A stretch of 19,925 nt of DNA. It comes from Bacillota bacterium (GTDB lineage Bacteria > Bacillota > DTU030). The stretch covers positions 1 to 19,925 of the forward strand of contig DUTA01000016.1 of NCBI GenBank assembly GCA_012842325.1. Direction: 5' to 3'. Position numbers and translations under genes: made by a program. Shown in pieces: positions 6,385 through 13,580 of the stretch (its first letter is position 1; each line of letters opens with the position of its first letter). Under the pieces are notes generated by a model that saw only the letters and a program-made list of their open reading frames with translations, did no database searches and had not been told where the DNA came from.

Positions 6385-7770
6385 CTACTTCCCTATACAA
6401 AAGTCACTGAAGATCCGATCCAGCAGCTCCTCACCCACCGTCTCACCGGTAATCTCGCCCAGGTAGTCCCAGGCCTCCCGCAAATCGATGGCAACAAGAT
6501 CCAAAGGCGCTCCGGCTCCAACAGCCTCCAGGGCCGCTCCCAGACACCGTCTGGCCCCCTCCAGGGCTTCCTTGTGCCTGACATTGGAAACAAGGACCCC
6601 ATGATCACCCCGGACCTCACCGGCAAAGACCAGTTTCCAGATGGTTTCCTCCAATTCCTCCAGGCCCCAGCCTTCCTTGACGGAAATGGGCAGGACCTTC
6701 TGCCCCGGAAAGCGCTCCCTGATTGCCTCCACATCCAGGCTTGCGCCAATATCGGTCTTATTGATTAGGACGATGGCCTTCTTCCCCTCCAGCAGGGGAA
6801 CCAGCTCTTCGTCCTCTTCCGTCCAGCCGGTAGCGGCATCCAGGACAACCAGCACCAGGTCAGCCCCTTCCAGATAGCGCCGGGTTTGTTCAATCCCCAG
6901 CTTCTCCACCAAATCTTCTGTCCTGCGGATACCGGCGGTATCCATTACCCGCAAAGGTATGCCCCGGATATTGATGTACTCCTCGATCACGTCCCGCGTG
7001 GTCCCGGGTATACTGGTGACCAGAGCCCGCTGCTGCCGGAGGAGGGCGTTGAGGAGGCTGGATTTCCCCACATTGGGTTTACCCAGGATCACCGTCCGCA
7101 GGCCCTCCCGTAATATTTGCCCCTGCTTGGCCGTTGCCAAAAGTTTTTCCACTTCCTGCAGGACTGCTTTACAGCCCCCGCCGATTTCCTCCCTGGTCAC
7201 GTCAGGCAGGTCATACTCGGGGAAATCAATGCTTGCCTCGATTTTCGCCAGAAGCCCAGTCAGCTCCTCCCGCAAAGATCTGATCTTCCGGGATAGTTCT
7301 CCCCGCAGCTGGTCCAGGGCTGCATCAAGGCCGGTACTGGTCTTGGCCCTGACAATGTCCATTACCGCCTCTGCCTGGGCCAGGTCTAGACGGCCATTTA
7401 AAAAGGCCCGCTTGGTGAATTCCCCCGGTTCAGCCGTTCGCGCCCCCAGCTTTACCACCAGTTCGAAAACCTCCCGCAGGGGCACTATACCCCCATGGCA
7501 GTGGATCTCCACCACGTCTTCCCGGGTGTAGGAACGGGGAGCCAGCATGAGGAGGACAATAACCTCATCGATCACCTTTTTTGTTTCCGGGTCTATTATG
7601 TGGCCATAGTGAGCGGTGAAGGTGGGCAGCTTGGCAAGATCTTTACCCCGGGGGCTCTTGAAAATCTTTCTCCCAATGGCCACAGCCTGGGGACCGCTCA
7701 TTCGCACGATCCCGATCCCCCCCTCCCCCGGGGGAGTTACAATGGCCGCAATGGTATCTCCATCCTTCAC
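6385..7770 (-). CDS. mnmE: tRNA modification GTPase MnmE
   Basis: MnmE (TrmE) is a G protein activated by dimerisation that works with MnmG on wobble uridine of tRNA, using a folate-derived one-carbon unit. The 461-residue protein begins MKDGDTIAAIVTPPGEGG, the start of the tetrahydrofolate-binding domain. A helical domain follows, with an inserted G domain: G1 GKPNVGKS at 230-237, TTRD at 257-260, G3 DTAG at 277-280 and G4 NKTD at 337-340. It ends CIGK, the family's conserved C-terminal motif with its essential cysteine. The GTG at 7770 is chosen because AGGAGGTG precedes it and the length fits; the frame runs open to 7881 without family similarity. A terminator-like hairpin lies upstream, between it and jag. 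Confidence 0.95.
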   Translation of the reverse strand: MKDGDTIAAIVTPPGEGGIGIVRMSGPQAVAIGRKIFKSPRGKDLAKLPTFTAHYGHIIDPETKKVIDEVIVLLMLAPRSYTREDVVEIHCHGGIVPLREVFELVVKLGARTAEPGEFTKRAFLNGRLDLAQAEAVMDIVRAKTSTGLDAALDQLRGELSRKIRSLREELTGLLAKIEASIDFPEYDLPDVTREEIGGGCKAVLQEVEKLLATAKQGQILREGLRTVILGKPNVGKSSLLNALLRQQRALVTSIPGTTRDVIEEYINIRGIPLRVMDTAGIRRTEDLVEKLGIEQTRRYLEGADLVLVVLDAATGWTEEDEELVPLLEGKKAIVLINKTDIGASLDVEAIRERFPGQKVLPISVKEGWGLEELEETIWKLVFAGEVRGDHGVLVSNVRHKEALEGARRCLGAALEAVGAGAPLDLVAIDLREAWDYLGEITGETVGEELLDRIFSDFCIGK

Positions 7771-7827
7771 CGGGAACACCTCCTCTAACAATATTCCCCG
7801 CCGGGAAAAGCCCGATACCAACACACA

Positions 7828-7858
7828 AAACCCAGTAATGGATCCCATTACTGGGTTT
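7828..7858 (-). terminator. Terminator-like hairpin between jag and mnmE
   Basis: Perfect 14-bp arms (7828-7841 and 7845-7858, AAACCCAGTAATGG and its complement) enclose a 3-base loop. On the minus strand the stem is followed by TTTTGTGTGTT, an imperfect U tract. It sits between the jag stop (7894) and the mnmE start (7770), inside an otherwise compact leftward cluster. It may be a partial terminator setting mnmE-mnmG-rsmG-noc expression below the upstream genes, or an RNA processing or stability stem. Confidence 0.6.
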
Positions 7859-7893
7859 CTAACGGGACAATGGATAAACAATGGCGGTGCCGC

Positions 7894-8517
7894 CTATTCT
7901 TTAAGGGCAATGATTACCTTCCGAAAAGGCTCCACCCCTTCGCTGTAACTGACTACTCCCTTTTCCTCCTGGACCGCCAGGTGCACTATCCGCCGCTCCT
8001 GGGGAGTCATGGGTTCCAGGACAACACTGCGCCGCTGGCGGCGCACCCGCTGGCACAGGCGCCGGGTCAGGTTTTTCAGGGTATCAGCCCGGCGCTTCCG
8101 GTAGGAACAAACATCGAGAATGATGCGCACCCTTTCCCTGGTTCCCTTATTTGCCGCCAGGTTGATTAAATACTGGAGGGCATCCAGGGTACGGCCCCGC
8201 CGGCCGATGAGGATACCAAGATCCTTACCTTTGATGTTGATCTGGGTATACCCCCCTGCCTCTTCTACCTCCAGTTCACCGGTAACGCCCATCTTTTTCA
8301 TAATCTCATCCAGCAAGCGGCAGACCCTGACAACGGGCGTCTCCTTCACCCAAACCCTGACCCGGGCCGGCCGTCCCCCCAGTAAACCCAGAAAACCCCT
8401 ATTGGATTCTTCCAAAACCTCATATTCTACTTCTGACCTATCCTTAACACCCAAAGCCGCCATCCCGGCTTCCACTGCTTCCTCCACCGTTCTGCCGGTA
8501 GTTTCAATTGTTTTCAT
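7894..8517 (-). CDS. jag: RNA-binding protein Jag (KhpB/EloR family)
   Basis: Jag/KhpB is a cytoplasmic RNA-binding protein that is linked, with KhpA in other Firmicutes, to cell elongation and division. The 207-residue protein has an N-terminal Jag_N domain (about 1-50, with FLGLLGG at 42-48). A KH domain follows, with the GxxG loop in IGRRG at 104-108. A C-terminal R3H domain has Arg175 and His179 in the RxxxH pattern. The ATG at 8517 is preferred; GGGGGA lies 11 bases upstream, and an in-frame TTG at 8526 is too close to it. The start overlaps the yidC end by 14 bases, so the pair is probably translationally coupled, as in other Firmicutes (spoIIIJ-jag). Confidence 0.92.
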   Translation of the reverse strand: MKTIETTGRTVEEAVEAGMAALGVKDRSEVEYEVLEESNRGFLGLLGGRPARVRVWVKETPVVRVCRLLDEIMKKMGVTGELEVEEAGGYTQINIKGKDLGILIGRRGRTLDALQYLINLAANKGTRERVRIILDVCSYRKRRADTLKNLTRRLCQRVRRQRRSVVLEPMTPQERRIVHLAVQEEKGVVSYSEGVEPFRKVIIALKE

Positions 8518-9145
8518 CTGGCGCAAGGTCCCCCTTTAATCCTAGTTGCCCGCCAGCAATATAATGCTGAATGATTCCGAATACGTTGCTCGCCACCCAG
8601 TACAGGGCCAGACCCGCCGGGAAACGGGTGGCAAACCAGCCGATCAACAGGGGCATGAACATCATGGTCTGGGCCTGTTTTGGATCCGTCGTCATCTGTT
8701 TCTGGGTAATGTAAGTCGTCACGGCCGCCAAAATCGGCAGGATATAGTAGGGGTCAGGAACAGAAAGATCGTCGATCCACCCTCTAATAAAAACAGGACT
8801 CCCCGTATACTCCATATTGCGGAGGACGGTAAAAAGGGCAAGTATGATGGGCAATTGCAGAAAAAGGGGCAGACATCCCCCCATGGGGTTGACCCCATGT
8901 TTTTGGTAAAGGGCCAGCATCTCCTTGTTTAACTTTTCGGGATTGTTCTTGTATTTTTCCTGCAGCTTCTTGAGCTGTGGCTGGATTTCCTGCATGCGTT
9001 TTAAAGATCGGTTTTGTTTTATGGTCAGGGGCCAGATAATTAGGCGCACAACTAAAGTTAAACCGATGATGGCATAGCCCCAATTACCCAAATAGGTATA
9101 GAAAAATTCCAAAATTGAAGCCATCAATTTACTGAGTAACTGCAT
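8504..9145 (-). CDS. yidC: Membrane protein insertase YidC (Oxa1 family)
   Basis: YidC inserts membrane proteins alone or with Sec. The 213-residue protein has the short Gram-positive architecture: hydrophobic segments near 23-42, in the 95-115 region and in the C-terminal half, plus a basic cytoplasmic hairpin (about 46-85). Arg34, in the VVRLIIWPL segment, is the conserved arginine of the hydrophilic groove. There is no lipobox cysteine at the N terminus, unlike Bacillus SpoIIIJ; many clostridial YidC proteins begin this way. The ATG at 9145 has AGGAGGG six bases upstream and is preferred over the ATG at 9163. In spore formers this gene can serve as SpoIIIJ, but sporulation cannot be judged here. 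Confidence 0.95.
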   Translation of the reverse strand: MQLLSKLMASILEFFYTYLGNWGYAIIGLTLVVRLIIWPLTIKQNRSLKRMQEIQPQLKKLQEKYKNNPEKLNKEMLALYQKHGVNPMGGCLPLFLQLPIILALFTVLRNMEYTGSPVFIRGWIDDLSVPDPYYILPILAAVTTYITQKQMTTDPKQAQTMMFMPLLIGWFATRFPAGLALYWVASNVFGIIQHYIAGGQLGLKGDLAPDENN

Positions 9146-9220
9146 CCTCTTCCCTCCTCTCATCCATCTCGCTGCCCGGGAACTTGCAAATATTAAAGAC
9201 GATAGCTTCTACAGCCTTAT

Positions 9221-9430
9221 TTACGGAACCGGGTCATATCCTCCCTGGTGCAGAGGATGACAGCGCAGCAACCTCCGGAAGCTCAGGTAACTGCCCTTGA
9301 TCACACCAAATTTGGCTATGGCCTCCAGGGCATAGGCCGAACATGTGGGATGAAAACGGCAGGTCGGCGCCTTTAAAGGGGAAAGAAACCGGCGGTAAAA
9401 GAGAAGAAGGCAAAGAACAAGGCGCTTCAT
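9221..9430 (-). CDS. yidD: Membrane protein insertion efficiency factor YidD
   Basis: YidD is a small membrane-associated protein that assists YidC-dependent insertion. The 69-residue product has an N-terminal hydrophobic amphipathic segment (3-19). The family's cysteine motif CRFHPTCSAYA follows at 24-34 with Cys24 and Cys30, and RCHPLHQGGYDPVP lies at the C terminus with Cys57. The length is typical. The ATG at 9430 has AAAGGGAG upstream. It sits between rnpA (25 bases upstream) and yidC (75 bases downstream), its standard position. Confidence 0.95.
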   Translation of the reverse strand: MKRLVLCLLLFYRRFLSPLKAPTCRFHPTCSAYALEAIAKFGVIKGSYLSFRRLLRCHPLHQGGYDPVP

Positions 9431-9455
9431 CTTCCCACTCCCTTTATATTATCTA

Positions 9456-9797
9456 CTAATGATTCCTAAATATACCAGCTTTGTGGAACAAATGCCGGAG
9501 GGCCCCTTTCAGAGTAGCATAATCGGCTTCCAGGGCAGGATTCCGGGGTATCACCACAATGTCATACCCCGGAAGGAGGAGGTCCACATGCAAACGACAG
9601 AGTTCCCGCAACCGGCGCCGCATCCTGTTTCTGATCACGGCTTTTCCCATCCTTTTCCCAACGGAAAAACCGAAACGGCATACCTCCCGGTCATTGGAGA
9701 GAAGGTAGATTACCAGATATTTATTTGCATAGGACTTCCCTTTGCGATACACCCGTGTAAAATCATTTCGCCGCCGGAGACGGTTCTCCTTCTTCAC
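9456..9797 (-). CDS. rnpA: Ribonuclease P protein component RnpA
   Basis: RnpA is the protein cofactor of RNase P, which removes 5' leaders from precursor tRNAs together with the catalytic RNA. The product of 113 residues begins MKKENRLRRRNDF, typical of the family. It has the conserved basic RNA-binding segment KRMGKAVIRNRMRRRLRE at 48-65, with the RNR motif at 56-58. The start is uncertain. The GTG at 9797 lies seven bases after AGGTG; the TTG at 9800 and the GTG at 9818 are in-frame alternatives. The spacer to rpmH upstream is 142 bases. Confidence 0.92.
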   Translation of the reverse strand: MKKENRLRRRNDFTRVYRKGKSYANKYLVIYLLSNDREVCRFGFSVGKRMGKAVIRNRMRRRLRELCRLHVDLLLPGYDIVVIPRNPALEADYATLKGALRHLFHKAGIFRNH

Positions 9798-9939
9798 CAA
9801 ACCACACCTTTCCACCACAAAGAAATAGGAGTCAGGCGTCAGCTATCTGCAGCCCAACCCCTACCTCGTCCACTGAATCCAAATAGCTGGCTTGGGGAAG
9901 ACATAAATAAAAAAACTGGAACTGGCCTCCCGTACCTGG
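9798..9939 (-). other. rpmH-rnpA spacer
   Basis: There is no gene here. On either strand AGCTATCTG (9841-9849) can pair with CAAATAGCT (9879-9887) with one mismatch or wobble, across a 29-base gap. This is a possible processing stem that would separate the abundant rpmH message from rnpA. I see no convincing promoter. Confidence 0.3.
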
Positions 9940-10074
9940 TCATGCGCTCAAACGTTTCCTGCCCTTCAGACGTCTTCTTTTGAGTACCCTTTTCCCGCCG
10001 GGGGTCTGCATCCGCTTCAAGAAGCCGTGGGTCCGCTTCCGGTACCGGCGGTTAGGTTGATACGTCCTCTTCAA
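9940..10074 (-). CDS. rpmH: 50S ribosomal protein L34
   Basis: L34 is a very basic protein of the large ribosomal subunit. The 44-codon gene begins at a TTG (10074) and reads MKRTYQPNRRYRKRTHGF with a middle RMQTPGGKRVLKRRR and end GRKRLSA, the classic L34 pattern and length. AGGAGGTG lies six bases upstream and supports the TTG start. It is the first gene of the leftward cluster and is divergent from dnaA. A strong promoter (10140-10169) lies just upstream. Its small size and non-ATG start mean it is easily missed. Confidence 0.96.
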   Translation of the reverse strand: MKRTYQPNRRYRKRTHGFLKRMQTPGGKRVLKRRRLKGRKRLSA

Positions 10075-10139
10075 TCTCTGCACCTCCTCGCCTCAGAAAG
10101 GGAAAAAAAGAAAGGCAGATCCTTGCCAATTCTAAGCAA

Positions 10140-10169
10140 ATTATACTGGAGCAAACACACCACTGTCAA
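10140..10169 (-). promoter_or_regulatory. Promoter of the rpmH cluster
   Basis: On the minus strand a perfect -35 TTGACA (10164-10169) and a perfect -10 TATAAT (10140-10145) are separated by 18 bases. Transcription would begin near 10133 and give a leader of about 60 bases before rpmH. The promoter ends 35 bases from the nearest DnaA box (10205-10213). Confidence 0.8.
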
Positions 10170-10204
10170 GCTGCCGGGCTAAGAAATAAAACAGGGGATT
10201 ATTT

Positions 10205-10450
10205 TTATCCACAGGCAGGAGAAATTATGGGAACATTGGCCTATTTATCCACAAGGAAACAGGGAAAACCTCTTTTTCCCCCTTGTTGCTAACCCCCCAA
10301 GGATTTGCTATCATAAATATGGATTGGAAAAAGGACCCGGTTTTATTCACATTATACACAACTTGTGGATAAATCTGTGTATAAAGTGCTTCTTTCTCCC
10401 TGCTAATCCTCTTCCCCTTGGGATTTTTTTCCTTTTTTTACTTATCCACA
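10205..10450. other. oriC: oriC part 1: DnaA box cluster upstream of dnaA
   Basis: Seven 9-mers match TTATNCACA. Forward copies are at 10205-10213, 10245-10253, 10343-10351 (TTATTCACA), 10352-10360 (TTATACACA) and 10442-10450. Reverse copies are at 10364-10372 and 10376-10384 (TGTGTATAA). Four of them form a compact head-to-head block at 10343-10384. T-rich runs lie between and after the boxes (10425-10440 and 10461-10471). The position between rpmH and dnaA is that of oriC1 in Bacillus. The boxes also overlap where a dnaA promoter must lie, which suggests autoregulation by DnaA; I could not place that promoter with confidence. Confidence 0.9.
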
Positions 10451-10561
10451 GTTTTGGTTCCTTTTTTTTCCTATTTTGCCCGGCAGGGATACCCTTTGCT
10501 GGACAACCTTTTGGGCCCTTTTTACCTTTTACCACCATTGAAATCTCTGGGAGGACCGGCA

Positions 10562-11917
10562 ATGACTGATCTGACAAAGCTCTGGGGACAGGTTCTGAAA
10601 AAACTCCAACAGGATTTGAGTAAGCCGAGTTTCGAAACCTGGCTCAAACCAACCCAACCCGTCACCCTGGTGGAAAATACCCTGGTCATTGGAGTCCCCA
10701 ACGAATTTGCCCGGGATTGGTTGGAGACGAGATATGCCTCCCTCCTCCAGGAAACCGTCCAGGAGGTCCTTAAACTGCCCCTGCGCATAGATTTTGTAAT
10801 TGTCGACACCCAGGGGGAGGAGAAGGAGAATGCATACGACAGGGAAGTTGCCAGGGCCCTCACTCCCGCCCAAACTTCCCGGGAAACCTTTACAGCCCCC
10901 CTTTTGAATCCAAAATACACCTTTGATACCTTCGTGGTGGGCAACAGCAACCGTTTTGCCCACGCCGCTTCCCTGGCCGTAGCCGAAGCCCCGGCCAAGG
11001 CCTACAACCCCCTCTTCATCTACGGCGGCGTAGGTCTGGGCAAGACCCACTTAATGCATGCCATCGGCCACTATGTCCTTGCCAGTCAGCCAAACTGCAA
11101 AGTAGTCTACGTGACGTCGGAAAAGTTTACCAATGAATTGATCAATGCCATTCGCGATGACACAACCGTCGAATTTCGCAATCGTTACCGGAGTGTCGAC
11201 GTCCTGCTCATCGATGATATCCAGTTTCTGGCCGGGAAAGAACGTACCCAGGAAGAATTCTTCCACACCTTTAATGCCCTCCACGAAGCCAGCAAGCAGA
11301 TAGTCATTTCCAGCGACCGGCCGCCCAAGGAGATCCCGACCCTGGAAGAGCGGCTCCGTTCCCGCTTTGAATGGGGCCTCATCACCGACATGCAGCCGCC
11401 CGATCTGGAAACAAGGGTAGCTATATTACGCAAAAAGGCTGAACTCGACAAATTAAACATAGACGACGAGGTGCTCCTTTACATAGCGACAAACATCGAT
11501 ACCAATATCCGCGAACTGGAAGGCGCCCTCATCAGGGTCATGGCCTTTTCTTCTCTGACCAATACCACGGAAATTACGGTAGATTTGGCCACCGAGGCTC
11601 TGAAGGATATTTTACCCGATTCCAAGCCAAAAATTATTACCATTAAAAATATCATCGAAGTGGTAGCCGAGCACTTTCACCTCACCGCCCAGGATTTAAC
11701 CGGCAAAAAAAGGACCCGGGCCGTTGCCTACCCCCGGCAGATAGCCATGTATCTCTGCCGGGAGCTGACCGATGCTTCCCTGCCCAAAATAGGGGAGGAG
11801 TTCGGCGGCCGGGATCATACGACAGTCATGCATGCCAACGAGAAAATTAAAAATGAGCTGGAGGAAGATCCGGAACTCCAGCGCAACCTAGAAGAAATAA
11901 AAAAGAAACTCCTCTAA
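10562..11917 (+). CDS. dnaA: Chromosomal replication initiator protein DnaA
   Basis: DnaA is the AAA+ ATPase that binds DnaA boxes, opens the origin and loads the helicase. The 451-residue protein has an N-terminal domain I (about 1-80, LWGQVLKKLQ) and a short linker. The AAA+ core has Walker A GGVGLGKT at 155-162, Walker B LLIDDI at 215-220 and the arginine finger in LRSRF at 265-269. Domain IV carries the DNA-binding signature DHTTVMHAN at 418-426. Length and order are standard. The ATG at 10562 has GGGAGG seven bases upstream; the frame runs open back to 10418 through origin DNA. DnaA boxes flank both sides of the gene. Confidence 0.98.
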   Translation: MTDLTKLWGQVLKKLQQDLSKPSFETWLKPTQPVTLVENTLVIGVPNEFARDWLETRYASLLQETVQEVLKLPLRIDFVIVDTQGEEKENAYDREVARALTPAQTSRETFTAPLLNPKYTFDTFVVGNSNRFAHAASLAVAEAPAKAYNPLFIYGGVGLGKTHLMHAIGHYVLASQPNCKVVYVTSEKFTNELINAIRDDTTVEFRNRYRSVDVLLIDDIQFLAGKERTQEEFFHTFNALHEASKQIVISSDRPPKEIPTLEERLRSRFEWGLITDMQPPDLETRVAILRKKAELDKLNIDDEVLLYIATNIDTNIRELEGALIRVMAFSSLTNTTEITVDLATEALKDILPDSKPKIITIKNIIEVVAEHFHLTAQDLTGKKRTRAVAYPRQIAMYLCRELTDASLPKIGEEFGGRDHTTVMHANEKIKNELEEDPELQRNLEEIKKKLL

Positions 11918-11931
11918 AAGAATATCCCCAT

Positions 11932-12153
11932 TGTGGATAAAGCAGTTCAAATCTTTTATTCCCATGTTGATAAGTTCTTTTTTGCCGCGGGTTGTGGATA
12001 AAATATGAGATTTACTTTTTTCTATCCACATTTTATTCCTGCCCCCAGCCCTACTTTTATGTCCCTTGATCTTACTTATCCCCAAATCCACAATCCCTAC
12101 TAATACTACGAAATAAATATCTACTTTTATATATGGATTCTAGTAATACTATG
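11932..12153. other. oriC: oriC part 2: DnaA boxes and AT-rich region between dnaA and dnaN
   Basis: Two perfect reverse boxes (TGTGGATAA) lie at 11932-11940 and 11993-12001. Three one-mismatch boxes lie at 11965-11973 (TGTTGATAA), 12022-12030 (CTATCCACA) and 12076-12084 (TTATCCCCA). They are followed by a trio-like element and an AT-rich stretch (12111-12135). In Bacillus the unwinding site lies in this interval, so this is the likely duplex-opening half of a bipartite origin. No gene is present. Confidence 0.85.
12097..12135 (+). other. Candidate DnaA-trio element and DNA unwinding region
   Basis: CTA-CTA-ATA-CTA at 12097-12108 gives 3'-GAT GAT TAT GAT-5' on the complementary strand, close to the DnaA-trio repeat of the bacterial basal unwinding system. 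It follows a short C cluster and weak DnaA boxes and precedes an AT-rich tract with TATATATGG. A second, similar 13-mer, TAGTAATACTATG, lies at 12141-12153. The call rests on motif and order only. Confidence 0.55.
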
Positions 12154-12186
12154 AGGGCCCCATTCTGTGGACAGGAGGTTTTTTAT

Positions 12187-13308
12187 ATGCATATCCAGGT
12201 CGACAGGAAGGATTTTCTAGAGGGAATTCAAATTGTGCAAAGGGCGGCGGCATCATCAACCAACTTGCCTATTTTGACCGGCATTTACCTTGCCGCCAAG
12301 GAAGGGCAGCTGGAACTGCGGGCTACTGACAACGATATCGGCATAGAGTACTTCCTTCCGGTGCAGATTAGGGAAGAGGGGGAAATAGTCCTCCCGGCCA
12401 GGTATCTGGTCGAGATCGCCCGCCGCTTTAAACCGGGGGAAATAAAACTGCAGGTGGCCCAGGATACATATACCGCCCTCCTGGAATCGGGCCGGAGCAG
12501 TTTTGAATTGCTGGGCTTTTCCCCTGACAATTATCCGGAAAGGGTTACCCTCGGCCAGGGGAAGGCGTGGCAGGTAGAGCAGTCCCTGCTGAGGGATATG
12601 ATCCGGCAGACTGCCTTTGCTGCCTCCCACGACAACATGCGTCCCATTTTGACGGGAGTCCTGATGAATTTTACCGGGGACAAACTGGAACTGGTTGCCA
12701 CCGACAGCCACCGCCTGGCATTTTACCGCACCGTCCTCCCCCGCACCGGGGGAGAGGAGGCAAGTATGGTGGTACCCCGCAGGACTATGGAGGAATTGGC
12801 CCGCATCATCCAGGGAGGGGAAGAAGAACCCGTTACCATTCAGATGACGGGGGGCCAGGTTTGCTTCTCTACCGAGAGGGTGAGGCTGATATCCCGCCTC
12901 ATAGAAGGCAAATTCATTGATTACCGCCAGGTCTTACCAAAGGAGTATAAAACCAGGGTCCGCCTGGAAACCGGGGAATTTTTGGCCGCTGTGGAGAGGG
13001 CGGCGATCCTGACCCAGGATCGGGCCAATTCCCTGCGGATTGAGGTGGGGGACGGCCTGATCAGGCTTTTTGCCAATACACCCGAGGTGGGGAAGGTGGA
13101 GGAAGAGATCCAGGCCGAAGTCACGGGGGAGGATACCAGCATTTCCTTTAACTCCCGCTACCTGATCGAGGCCCTGCGGACAGTCGAAGAGGCGGAAATA
13201 TTCTTTGATATAACCGGTTCTGTGAGCCCGGGAATTATAAGGCCCGTCGGGGAAGAAAAGGACTACCTGCACCTGATTATGCCGGTAACCACCCGGGCTG
13301 TTCCCTAA
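12187..13308 (+). CDS. dnaN: DNA polymerase III beta subunit (sliding clamp)
   Basis: DnaN forms the ring-shaped dimer that tethers the replicative polymerase to DNA. The 373-residue protein has the family's three repeated clamp folds. It begins MHIQVDRKDFLEGIQIVQRA. It contains NLPILTGIYL in domain 1, NMRPILTGVLM with LVATDSHRLA in domain 2, and ends DYLHLIMPVTT, the conserved C terminus that forms part of the partner-binding pocket. The ATG at 12187 has AGGAGG eight bases upstream; the frame is open back to 12133 through origin DNA. It is followed by yaaA after 49 bases, the usual order. Confidence 0.97.
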   Translation: MHIQVDRKDFLEGIQIVQRAAASSTNLPILTGIYLAAKEGQLELRATDNDIGIEYFLPVQIREEGEIVLPARYLVEIARRFKPGEIKLQVAQDTYTALLESGRSSFELLGFSPDNYPERVTLGQGKAWQVEQSLLRDMIRQTAFAASHDNMRPILTGVLMNFTGDKLELVATDSHRLAFYRTVLPRTGGEEASMVVPRRTMEELARIIQGGEEEPVTIQMTGGQVCFSTERVRLISRLIEGKFIDYRQVLPKEYKTRVRLETGEFLAAVERAAILTQDRANSLRIEVGDGLIRLFANTPEVGKVEEEIQAEVTGEDTSISFNSRYLIEALRTVEEAEIFFDITGSVSPGIIRPVGEEKDYLHLIMPVTTRAVP

Positions 13309-13357
13309 AGGCTGAGGCGAAGGGAGACGATGGTGGGTGACAGAAAGGGTCACTGAG

Positions 13358-13561
13358 GTGAAAATAACTACAGACAGCATTGCCCTGGACCAGTTCCTGA
13401 AATGGGCCCGGGTGGTGCCCAGTGGCGGTATGGCCAAACAGCTGATTCAGGCGGGTCAGGTTTTGGTAAACGGCCGGTGTGAAACAAAAAGGAGCCGGCG
13501 CCTGACGGTGGGGGACGAAGTAGAGGTGAGGGGGTTGGGCCGTTTTTACCTTGGGAAATAG
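13358..13561 (+). CDS. yaaA: S4-domain RNA-binding protein YaaA (RlbA-like)
   Basis: This is a small S4-domain protein found between dnaN and recF in most Firmicutes; its Bacillus homologue is linked to the large ribosomal subunit. The 67-residue product has the S4 core LDQFLKWARVVPSGGMAKQL with the following QAGQVLVNGR and VGDEVEV strands. The GTG at 13358 has AAGGG eight bases upstream. An in-frame GTG at 13337 would add seven residues. The AAGGG sits in the loop of a small hairpin, GTGAC (13337-13341) / GTCAC (13349-13353), which could modulate initiation. recF follows after 19 bases. Confidence 0.9.
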   Translation: MKITTDSIALDQFLKWARVVPSGGMAKQLIQAGQVLVNGRCETKRSRRLTVGDEVEVRGLGRFYLGK

Positions 13562-13580
13562 CTAGAGGGAGGAAAAGGAC

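Noticed and set aside
5476..6768. Long plus-strand open frame opposite mnmG and mnmE
   Set aside because: It is a shadow frame of GC-rich coding DNA; both reverse-strand genes are unambiguous.
10873..10888. TTCCCGGGAA inside dnaA as a second Noc site
   Set aside because: It matches only 12 of the 16 positions of TATTTCCCGGGAAATA and lacks the outer bases.
12084..12092. AAATCCACA as a DnaA box
   Set aside because: It has two mismatches from TTATCCACA in the important first positions.
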